The notes beneath the pieces are model-generated. The model was given only the letters and a program-made list of their open reading frames with translations. It was not told the origin of the DNA and did no database searches. Positions 1 through 6,065 of a DNA stretch of 6,065 bases are shown here, in pieces (positions within the stretch are counted from its first letter, which is position 1; every line of letters begins with the position of its first letter). Origin of the DNA: Halanaerobiales bacterium. Its GTDB lineage: Bacteria; Bacillota_F; Halanaerobiia; Halanaerobiales; DTU029. Where the stretch lies: the NCBI GenBank assembly GCA_016278415.1, contig JADQBV010000098.1, positions 1 through 6,065 of the forward strand, in the 5' to 3' direction. The position numbers and the translations under genes are program-made.

Positions 1-42
1 ATTAATATCTTTTTTTTATCACATTAACAGAATTACTAAATC

Positions 43-1104
43 TTATTTAATTATAAAATTTTTACATAAATTAACCTCGTTAAATACTGGACAACCACCT
101 TTACAGAATTCCTCATAGTTGCAGTAATTTTTACATACATTAAATTTAATTTTATTTCTAATAGCTTGAAAATCTTTTGAATTTAACCAAGCATCCTTTA
201 AAGATATATTTACTAAATCAATTCCCTCAATATTTTGCTCCATAAACGAACAAGGATAAAGTATCATATTTTCAGAAATGAATGCTGAAAACCGCCCAGC
301 TTCGCACGCTTCAATAAAATTAGGATTAAAATCTATATTTTCTACTATTCCAGAAACTGTGCAACTATCAAACCCTATCTTAAATCTTTTTATGTCATGT
401 TTATTAATTAAATAAAAAAATTGCTTAATGTCACTATCACTACTATTTTTAAGTAATAAATTATTATTTGCTTTTTTCCCTACAGGTTTATAATTCAAAA
501 ACACTATTGCATTTATATCCTTAAGAACTTTTGGTGGTTCTCTTAACCATTTTATTGCTTGTTTTATTGTTTTACTTGTAAGTAAAAAGTGAATGTTTGT
601 TTTTATACCATATAATAGTAGTTGATTTAGTGCATTACTAAATTTTTCATATGGTTCATAATAACTTATCGCAACAGCTCCACAATATTTTTTACTAGCT
701 AATAATATATTATCAGTTAACCCATCTCCATTTGTAGTATATGAGGGAACTATTCCGTATTTAACTCTACATAACTTTAGCATTTCAACAAAATTAGGGT
801 GTTGGTTTGGATTACCTCCTCCCAGTGCAATCTGATAGGTGTCTGTTTCTTTCATATATTCCATAAGTACCTTAAATTCATCTTTATTCATATGTTTACC
901 ATTTATAGAAGAGTCTCTATAACAAAAGTCACATTCTCTTTCACAATAATTTGTAATGGAAACATCAAGGAGCTCTGGCCCCTCAAAAGACCAAAAAGGG
1001 TCTTCAAAACCTTTATGTTCGCTTCTAATACATAAACCATTACTTTTATTAAAATAATAATAATAATTGCTTTTCTTTTTATTTATTAAAACAATATCAC
1101 CCAT
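43..1104 (-). CDS. Radical SAM enzyme with SPASM-type C-terminal cluster domain
   Basis: The 353-residue product carries the radical SAM signature C54-x3-C58-x2-C61 (CERECDFCYR), which binds the [4Fe-4S] cluster that cleaves S-adenosylmethionine, and the SAM-contacting GGGNPN stretch at 95-100. The C-terminus has a SPASM-like cysteine set: C267 and C285 (CEAG...YPC), then C324-x3-C328-x5-C334-x3-C338 and C347, plus C248. SPASM enzymes typically hold one or two extra Fe-S clusters and mostly modify peptides or proteins. The first gap in the cysteine block is three residues rather than the usual two. Residues 1-45 (YYYYFN, DPFWSFEGPELLD) precede the barrel. I cannot assign a named enzyme. ATG at 1104 is chosen because GGTGG lies 5 nt upstream; GTG at 1113 would start inside that site and overlap the previous gene. 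It is the last gene in the window and is probably co-expressed with the NSSST protein just upstream. Confidence 0.92.
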   Translation of the reverse strand: MGDIVLINKKKSNYYYYFNKSNGLCIRSEHKGFEDPFWSFEGPELLDVSITNYCERECDFCYRDSSINGKHMNKDEFKVLMEYMKETDTYQIALGGGNPNQHPNFVEMLKLCRVKYGIVPSYTTNGDGLTDNILLASKKYCGAVAISYYEPYEKFSNALNQLLLYGIKTNIHFLLTSKTIKQAIKWLREPPKVLKDINAIVFLNYKPVGKKANNNLLLKNSSDSDIKQFFYLINKHDIKRFKIGFDSCTVSGIVENIDFNPNFIEACEAGRFSAFISENMILYPCSFMEQNIEGIDLVNISLKDAWLNSKDFQAIRNKIKFNVCKNYCNYEEFCKGGCPVFNEVNLCKNFIIK

Positions 1105-1106
1105 AG

Positions 1107-1505
1107 TTACCACCCATTACATAAAGCATTGAAATATACTAATTCATTATTTATACAGAATGAATCCATGCAAAAAAATGACTGTAAACCATTCATTTCA
1201 CTACTTAACTTCCCTACTCTAACGTTCTTCCCATCTTCGAGTGCTTCTTTAACTTTTTCTACTTCATTGGGTAAGCGGTACTTTGAAAGATATTCTTCCA
1301 AAGACTCACCCTCCTCCATATCCTCGTTGATAAGTTTAGAGTCATATTCAACAGCATCAAATAGTTCACTAAATATGTAAGTGAAATCTGATTCAGGATC
1401 TATTCCAAACCATTCATAGAATTCTTCTCTTCCAAGTTCATTATCTGAAATAATTATAAAAGATGTTGACGAACTATTAGTTATAAAATCAGCTTTTATC
1501 TTCAT
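1107..1505 (-). CDS. Acidic 132-residue protein with N-terminal NSSSTSF motif; candidate radical SAM substrate or partner
   Basis: The product begins MKIKADFITNSSSTSFIII. A very similar N-terminal pattern (roughly F-[IV]-[ST]-N-S-S-S-[ST]-S-F) recurs, as I recall, in many otherwise unrelated uncharacterised bacterial and phage proteins; I know of no established function. The middle (about 20-95) is strongly acidic and helical. The last 25 residues carry three cysteines (C112, C117, C129), ending in CNGW. No signal peptide or membrane segment is seen. The start is firm: GGAGAGG (1511-1517) precedes ATG at 1505, which overlaps the upstream stop as TAATG. The radical SAM gene begins 2 nt after this gene's stop. 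Placement directly before a SPASM-type radical SAM gene, with a conserved-looking leader-like N-terminus and a Cys-containing tail, makes it a plausible modification substrate. This is inference; it could instead be a binding partner. Confidence 0.85.
   Translation of the reverse strand: MKIKADFITNSSSTSFIIISDNELGREEFYEWFGIDPESDFTYIFSELFDAVEYDSKLINEDMEEGESLEEYLSKYRLPNEVEKVKEALEDGKNVRVGKLSSEMNGLQSFFCMDSFCINNELVYFNALCNGW
1110..1115 (-). promoter_or_regulatory. Ribosome binding site that decides the radical SAM start
   Basis: On the minus strand GGGTGG, formed by the last sense codons of the 132-residue gene, lies 5 nt before ATG at 1104. The longer GTG start at 1113 falls inside this sequence and has no purine-rich site of its own, so the ATG is preferred. 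Confidence 0.55.
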
Positions 1506-1927
1506 TATATCCTCTCCAATAAATTATTGATTTTCAATAACAAATTTTCATCTTCATATTCAAACAAATTATCATAATTAGGATCTGATGTATAATATAA
1601 GTCCGTATAATAAAATGTCTCTCCTTTTTTAAGTTTACTATAAATATATTCAATTTCGTCTTTTTCCATCAACATTTTCTTATACATATACGCCTCAACA
1701 CTATCATACTCAATAGCATAGTATTTTTTATAAATCAATTTAATGTCCTCTACTTCGGAAAAAAATGCCTCAAGTATATTTTTTAATAGTTTACCAGCAT
1801 ATTTATTAGCATCTATTTTTGCTAAGTTTGAAAACTCTTCAATTATTTTTTTTAAATTTAAATCTCTCGGTGCAGTTACAACATACTTTTTGTGAAAATC
1901 ATTCAAATCAATAGGATAGATATGCAT
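1505..1927 (-). CDS. Uncharacterised tyrosine-rich 140-residue protein
   Basis: I do not recognise this protein. Its 140 residues predict as mostly helical with alternating charge, and it has no signal peptide, membrane segment or cysteine. Tyrosine is conspicuous (17 residues by my count), clustered at about 66-74 and in the C-terminal stretch around FYYTDLYYTSDPNYD; an AT-rich genome favours Tyr codons, so this may be partly compositional. The C-terminus is acidic. The ATG follows the stop codon of the protease-NTPase gene by 2 nt and has a strong GGAGG (1938-1942) 10 nt upstream, so the frame is well supported as a gene. Its stop overlaps the next ATG by one base (TAATG). By position it could be an accessory or sensor subunit of the protease-NTPase, or a partner of the radical SAM pair downstream; the sequence does not decide between these. 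Confidence 0.8.
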   Translation of the reverse strand: MHIYPIDLNDFHKKYVVTAPRDLNLKKIIEEFSNLAKIDANKYAGKLLKNILEAFFSEVEDIKLIYKKYYAIEYDSVEAYMYKKMLMEKDEIEYIYSKLKKGETFYYTDLYYTSDPNYDNLFEYEDENLLLKINNLLERI

Positions 1928-1929
1928 AT

Positions 1930-4857
1930 TTATTCTTCCTCCAATACCCTAAATTCATTCATAAATTCTTCCAATTTTTTTAGACCTATATTGGTAGTTC
2001 GCTTATATTCACATTGATCCTTAATATGCTCCCATTTTTCTTTTAAACTGTCGCCATTTTCAAGTTTATAATAAGATAAATCACTTACAATCCTTTTTAT
2101 TGCTTCAATTTCAACTTCGTTACCTGACTCTAATATTAAATCAATTATTGAAACAAACTGATATTTATATGTGTATAAACACCATTCAAAAAAGTCATGA
2201 ACAAAAACATGTTTATAATTTAGTAATGATAATAATATAACAATTTCTTTATTTAACGTATCCCCCATTTTACTTTTTAACTTTGGCACAATCTTATCAA
2301 TGGGAAGATGATTAGTTCTATATGAGTAATGACTATATCTATCTTTATAAGTAGGTCTAAAAATAGGCTGAAAATATTTTTTAAAACATCCATTATCCAC
2401 AGTCTGAATTATCATATTCAATGTTTTTATATTTAATTTTGTATATGCGTTTATATCCATGCGTTTATATAGATTCATAATTAAGTATGCATTTAAAGAG
2501 TCTGACTGCTTTAATAATTCTTCTTTTGTGGAGTGATTAGTTATTATAGATATATCTCTATCAGTGATGTACTCTTCATCAATAGAAAAAATATTATATG
2601 TATAAGTATGCCCATACCAATCTTCACGCTGAATAATTTCTTCAAATATTCTATTGGGGTATTTCTTACTGGCAAAGAATAAATACTTTTGCACTCCTTC
2701 TGCTATTTCTAATTCATTATCAGTTAACTTACTAATTAGTCTTTCACTGTCACAGGGATTATCTTTATCAAATGTTTTTAATATATATTTTGCAATGCAG
2801 AAATCTCTAAATTCATCAAAAGTAAAGTTAATTATCTCCACATGTCCTTCCAGTAAACCTGTTTTCCTTTGAATATCTTCCCTAAAAATAATATCTTCAT
2901 CAATTAACTTAACTAATAATTCGTTCTGTATCTGTCCCACAATTGTAGAACGGTCAATATTACTGAACTCCATGTTATTAATCATATAGGAAGTAATTGA
3001 ATTAATTAATAAATCATAAGTTGAACCTGTGTCTACACCCCCTCTCATCCTATCCCACTCTTGCAGATTTTCTTTTTTATAATTATAATATCTTTCAAAT
3101 ATTTCATATCTGAATAAATGCTGCAGGGAAGGTATATTATTAACTTTATCACCATCTCCTTGATATGCTTCTGAAAACATCCTCAATAATAAAAAATCTT
3201 CAGTTAATTCATTATAGATAATATCACCAATATCATTAATCATAATATTAAAATGACGCATATAACCCTGAAAAATTCGGTGTTTATATCTTGAAGATTG
3301 TGATCTTATATTATAACGATCAATATGCTTAACAAACGAACACATGCTCTTAAGGTCTCCAAACTTTTCTTCAAAATATTCCGTTCTTGCTGTTAGCAAT
3401 ATCCTAATATATTTATATCTTTCAACTTTTTTCAAGAAAAAATATAATTTATTTTTAGACTCACTGATTTTTTTTAATTCATTAATAGCATCTACCATTA
3501 AAACAAAAGGTTTCTGAATATTAAAAGCATGTATATTTAAAACTTCTAGTAATTGTTCTATATCAGTAAAATCATTTGCAATTGCTAGCATAGTACTCCC
3601 CAAATCGTTGTTTACCAAGTTCCTTGCTCCTATAAATAAACAAGGTATTCCTTTTTTTAGTAAGACATTTTCACTTAAATCACAAAGTAAATTTGTTTTA
3701 CCTTGTCCTGCTCTTTCAGTGAGTAAAATTTGTTTATATTTTAAGGCTTCAAAAAGTGAAATCCTATTCTCTATATCATATCTAAGTAACGAAGGTCTAT
3801 GAGTATAATATGAGACTTCGAATAATTCTAATTTTTCGTTCGGCACATCTTTTTTTATTTCGGAATAAGTCGATAACTTATCCATATATATAAGCGAAGA
3901 ATTTAATTTTTCAAGTATAAAATCCGCATTCTCATTGAGATTCTTAAGATCTACGTTATACTCTTCATCTAATGAATCAATCTCATTTAGTTCATAAAGA
4001 CTTAATAAACGATTAAAGTAACTAAAGCTATGTTTTTTGTTATATTCAAGATGTTTGCGAAAGAAAAGTATAGGATCTGTAAAATTCCTTAAATAATCTT
4101 TCATCTGCCCAATTTCTACATATATTTCTGGAATATATTTTTTATTGGTCTTATTATTTTCTATTTCTTTTTGTGTTACTTGGTTAAATGAAGATATAAT
4201 GTTATTTATAAATGTATCTTGTGAAAAATAACACTCATCAATTAAGTTGTCCAATGTAGCAAAACACAAAATTTTAATACTTTGAGATCTTCCTAAACCT
4301 GTAGTCTGCTCGATTGCAATACCTATTAATTGTCCATTACAAACAACAGGTGAACCAGAAAAACCATTATATTTATCGATTTTCCCGTCACCTAAAGAAA
4401 CATCAATTAATAAATCACCATTAATTGATTTATTTTCATCGAGTATAAGTCCCTGTTGATAATGACCTGTTGCTTTAATTTTTGGATAGCCATATGCAGC
4501 ATATTTAAACTCTCGTTTTCTAAATGCATTTTTCGTTATTTTTGGAAAATCAACCTGATTATTACCAAAATTTATCGACTCAAAAAGCTTTAACTTATTT
4601 ATGTCACTACTAGGAGTAGTATAAAAAACCTTTGCCGGTAATTCCACTTCTTTCCCTTTATCTAAATATTTGATACTTACTTCATAGTCTGGATTAATGC
4701 CGTCTCGTACTACATGATGAGCAGTAATTAATGTCCTTTCATCTACAAAAAAACCTGTTCCACAGGTTTCAACTTCTCCCTTGTTATCATATACAATTAC
4801 CTTTGCAACAAACTTTTTCACATAATCTATGTAAGGTCTATTATCTCTAAAACTCAA
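1930..4857 (-). CDS. Trypsin-like serine protease fused to a NACHT/STAND-type P-loop NTPase
   Basis: Residues about 10-215 form a chymotrypsin/HtrA-like protease with a full triad: H48 in TAHHVV, D85 in SSDINKLKL and S167 in GFSGSPV. No signal peptide or membrane segment is seen, so it acts in the cytosol. A helical linker (about 240-340) leads to a STAND-type NTPase: Walker A AGQGKT (383-388), Walker B FVLMVDAINEL (451-461, D456, E460), LLTARTEYF (R491), and FTFDEFRDFC (about 678-687), typical of the winged-helix part of such NTPases. The last 280 or so residues are mainly helical, with no recognised repeats. STAND proteins are usually ligand-triggered switches, so NTPase control of protease activity is expected by analogy. 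There is no ATG near the 5' end. TTG at 4857 has GGGGGA 6 nt upstream. TTG at 4863 (two residues longer) directly abuts that sequence and is less likely. The gene overlaps the MBL gene by 11 nt. Avs1-like by architecture, but compact. Confidence 0.9.
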   Translation of the reverse strand: MSFRDNRPYIDYVKKFVAKVIVYDNKGEVETCGTGFFVDERTLITAHHVVRDGINPDYEVSIKYLDKGKEVELPAKVFYTTPSSDINKLKLFESINFGNNQVDFPKITKNAFRKREFKYAAYGYPKIKATGHYQQGLILDENKSINGDLLIDVSLGDGKIDKYNGFSGSPVVCNGQLIGIAIEQTTGLGRSQSIKILCFATLDNLIDECYFSQDTFINNIISSFNQVTQKEIENNKTNKKYIPEIYVEIGQMKDYLRNFTDPILFFRKHLEYNKKHSFSYFNRLLSLYELNEIDSLDEEYNVDLKNLNENADFILEKLNSSLIYMDKLSTYSEIKKDVPNEKLELFEVSYYTHRPSLLRYDIENRISLFEALKYKQILLTERAGQGKTNLLCDLSENVLLKKGIPCLFIGARNLVNNDLGSTMLAIANDFTDIEQLLEVLNIHAFNIQKPFVLMVDAINELKKISESKNKLYFFLKKVERYKYIRILLTARTEYFEEKFGDLKSMCSFVKHIDRYNIRSQSSRYKHRIFQGYMRHFNIMINDIGDIIYNELTEDFLLLRMFSEAYQGDGDKVNNIPSLQHLFRYEIFERYYNYKKENLQEWDRMRGGVDTGSTYDLLINSITSYMINNMEFSNIDRSTIVGQIQNELLVKLIDEDIIFREDIQRKTGLLEGHVEIINFTFDEFRDFCIAKYILKTFDKDNPCDSERLISKLTDNELEIAEGVQKYLFFASKKYPNRIFEEIIQREDWYGHTYTYNIFSIDEEYITDRDISIITNHSTKEELLKQSDSLNAYLIMNLYKRMDINAYTKLNIKTLNMIIQTVDNGCFKKYFQPIFRPTYKDRYSHYSYRTNHLPIDKIVPKLKSKMGDTLNKEIVILLSLLNYKHVFVHDFFEWCLYTYKYQFVSIIDLILESGNEVEIEAIKRIVSDLSYYKLENGDSLKEKWEHIKDQCEYKRTTNIGLKKLEEFMNEFRVLEEE

Positions 4858-6046
4858 TTTCAATCCCCCAATCTTGGTTAGGCATTAATAAAGAATAATT
4901 ATATTTTTCCATTAAAACAGGATCATTTAATTCATCTATAGCCTGTATATAATTATTAAAACATATGATTTTGTGACTTTCCATGTTATTCATTATATCA
5001 TTCACAAATGACCCTAAATCTGGATGATTACGCCTACTTGAATCAGTTGAAATAACATAATAATCTGCTTTAACTAAGCTTAACCATTTCATATTATTTT
5101 TTTCTGCTCCATGATGGGATAACTTAATTAAATCAAAATTCATACTAACTCCATTACTTGAAAGAGTCTTTAAAGCATTAAATAAATCATCATCAGTTGC
5201 ATCTGCTGTTAGTAAAATTCTTCTATCATTATCTTCAATAATTAATGAAATAGAAGAGGCATTGGTAACACTTTTATCCCCCGCCAAACCTAGATTAACA
5301 CCTGACTTCAAAAAGTTTGGGAATTTTTCTGTTTTATCATAAGAGATATTTGTTGATGCATCATCCTCAATAACATCTTCATTTAATAAAAAGAATTCAT
5401 AAGCATCATCAAATAACTCATTCTCTCCAAACTTTAAATCTAACTTACTTTTCAATAATTCATTTCTCCAAGCCCTTTTTAATTTCTTTAATATATTTTG
5501 ATTAGGCGTAAGAATATTAATATTAACTCCATCTAAAGTAATATCCTTTATTCCAGAAATTCCTTTTCCATCAAATGATTCATTCCATAAGATTCCTGAT
5601 TTATATATTAAACCAGCTAAGGTTGAACCCTGTTTTGCACTAATCTCTTTATCATCACCTGGGTTACTCTCACTCTTATTTTCAGCCTCATACTTTTCTT
5701 TTAAATATTTAAGAATTATATAATCGTCATCCCCAATATTTTTAACCTGTGATAGATTGAGATGTCTGTAGGAATTATGCCATATTTCATTAACTATTTT
5801 TTTATCAAATTCATTATTACAAATATCTTGCAAAAAAGTAATCGCCCCACCTATATGATCTTGATCAATATGGGATATTACCAACAAATCTAGTTTTTGA
5901 TTTTTATCCTCTATTTCCTTTATAAGTTTTTTCATGTAACAAGAATAAGTTTCTTGGTATCCCATATCAATTACAATATTCTTTTCAGGATCTGTTTTCA
6001 AATGGATTGCATCACCATTTTTTGCCTTAAAAAATTTCACCTTCAT
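4847..6046 (-). CDS. ComEC-like metallo-beta-lactamase-fold hydrolase, first gene of a putative Avs1-like module
   Basis: The 399-residue product has the metal-binding signatures of an MBL-fold hydrolase: IDMG with D27, SHIDQDHIGG (H59, D61, D63, H64), LTADAT with D282, LSHHG (H311, H312) and a late RRNHPD (H341). The spacing and the SHHG block resemble the soluble MBL domain of ComEC/Rec2-type proteins, but there are no membrane segments or signal peptide, so it should be cytosolic. A long insertion (about residues 85-250) separates the first metal motif from the rest of the fold. The family includes phosphodiesterases and nucleases, but the substrate here cannot be read from sequence. I chose ATG at 6046 because AAGAGGTG sits about 8 nt upstream. 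An in-frame GTG at 6055 would add three residues but lies inside that ribosome binding site. The 3' end overlaps the protease-NTPase gene, which suggests coupled synthesis of two partners. Confidence 0.9.
   Translation of the reverse strand: MKVKFFKAKNGDAIHLKTDPEKNIVIDMGYQETYSCYMKKLIKEIEDKNQKLDLLVISHIDQDHIGGAITFLQDICNNEFDKKIVNEIWHNSYRHLNLSQVKNIGDDDYIILKYLKEKYEAENKSESNPGDDKEISAKQGSTLAGLIYKSGILWNESFDGKGISGIKDITLDGVNINILTPNQNILKKLKRAWRNELLKSKLDLKFGENELFDDAYEFFLLNEDVIEDDASTNISYDKTEKFPNFLKSGVNLGLAGDKSVTNASSISLIIEDNDRRILLTADATDDDLFNALKTLSSNGVSMNFDLIKLSHHGAEKNNMKWLSLVKADYYVISTDSSRRNHPDLGSFVNDIMNNMESHKIICFNNYIQAIDELNDPVLMEKYNYSLLMPNQDWGIEIEF
4864..4869 (-). promoter_or_regulatory. Ribosome binding site embedded in the end of the MBL gene
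   Basis: GGGGGA on the minus strand lies within the final codons of the MBL gene, 6 nt before TTG at 4857. It can pair with the 16S anti-SD through one G-U wobble. It directly touches the other candidate start, TTG at 4863, which favours the inner TTG. A non-ATG start inside the upstream gene suggests coupled and possibly limited expression of the protease-NTPase. Confidence 0.5.
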
Positions 6047-6052
6047 TAATAA

Positions 6053-6060
6053 CACCTCTT
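6053..6060 (-). promoter_or_regulatory. Ribosome binding site that decides the MBL start
   Basis: Read on the minus strand, AAGAGGTG ends 6 nt before ATG at 6046, with about 8 nt between the AGAGG core and the ATG. The alternative GTG start at 6055 is part of this site, so it is unlikely to be used. The promoter itself is outside the window. Confidence 0.75.
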
Positions 6061-6065
6061 AAAAA

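Noticed and set aside
1..42. Possible terminator downstream of the radical SAM gene
   Set aside because: On the minus strand the run is of A, not T, and the only pairing is a five-base AT-only stem. No rho-independent terminator can be supported, so the operon may continue.
799..1035. Open frame on the plus strand inside the radical SAM gene, and similar plus-strand frames at 1129-1380, 2654-2872 and 3608-3802
   Set aside because: All lie wholly opposite well-supported minus-strand genes, have low-complexity translations without motifs, and look like antisense shadows.
1053..1068. AAT trinucleotide run (about five units)
   Set aside because: It simply encodes the YYYY stretch in the radical SAM N-terminus. 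It is short and in frame, so unlikely to be a phase-variation tract.
43..1104. Prokaryotic viperin, an antiviral radical SAM enzyme
   Set aside because: The cluster motif context (CERECDFCYR) and the presence of a SPASM-type cysteine-rich C-terminus do not match viperins, which lack SPASM domains and make modified nucleotides.
4200..4857. Secreted HtrA/DegP-type housekeeping protease
   Set aside because: The protease domain has no signal peptide, anchor or PDZ domain and is fused to a cytosolic STAND NTPase.
4847..6046. Competence protein ComEC
   Set aside because: Only the MBL domain resembles ComEC; there are no membrane segments or OB-fold region, and the neighbours are not competence genes.
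1..6065. CRISPR array, insertion sequence, tRNA or attachment site
   Set aside because: The window is packed with coding sequence; no regularly spaced repeats, transposase motifs, terminal inverted repeats or tRNA-like cloverleaf could be seen by eye.

Overview
The window is strongly AT-rich, and every convincing gene lies on the minus strand. The genes have purine-rich Shine-Dalgarno sequences, and one starts with TTG. Together these point to a low-GC Firmicutes-type bacterium (Bacilli or Clostridia). That placement rests on composition and signals only, and no lineage marker is present.

Read in the direction of transcription (high to low coordinates), there are five genes: (1) a ComEC-like metallo-beta-lactamase-fold hydrolase (6046-4847); (2) a fusion of a trypsin-like serine protease with a NACHT/STAND-type P-loop NTPase (4857-1930); (3) an unrecognised 140-residue tyrosine-rich protein (1927-1505); (4) a 132-residue acidic protein with an N-terminal NSSSTSF motif and three cysteines near its C-terminus (1505-1107); (5) a radical SAM enzyme with a C-terminal SPASM-type cysteine region (1104-43). 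The four junctions are an 11-nt overlap, a 2-nt gap, a 1-nt overlap (TAATG) and a 2-nt gap. This is almost certainly one polycistronic, translationally coupled unit. Its promoter lies upstream of 6065, and no terminator is visible before position 1, so the operon may continue beyond the window on either side.

Genes 1 and 2 have the layout of type I AVAST (Avs1-like) antiviral modules as I recall them: an MBL-fold hydrolase encoded beside a STAND NTPase carrying an N-terminal trypsin-like protease. The NTPase here is short and has no obvious repeat-type sensor. Genes 4 and 5 look like a substrate/partner plus a peptide-modifying radical SAM enzyme. The notable point is that the two modules are locked into one operon. 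This suggests a proteolytic NTP-dependent conflict system in which a radical SAM enzyme modifies a partner protein, possibly the 132-residue or the 140-residue product. That functional link is inference from gene order.

There are no RNA genes, CRISPR arrays, transposases or long repeats that I can see, and no gene-free stretch longer than 42 bases.
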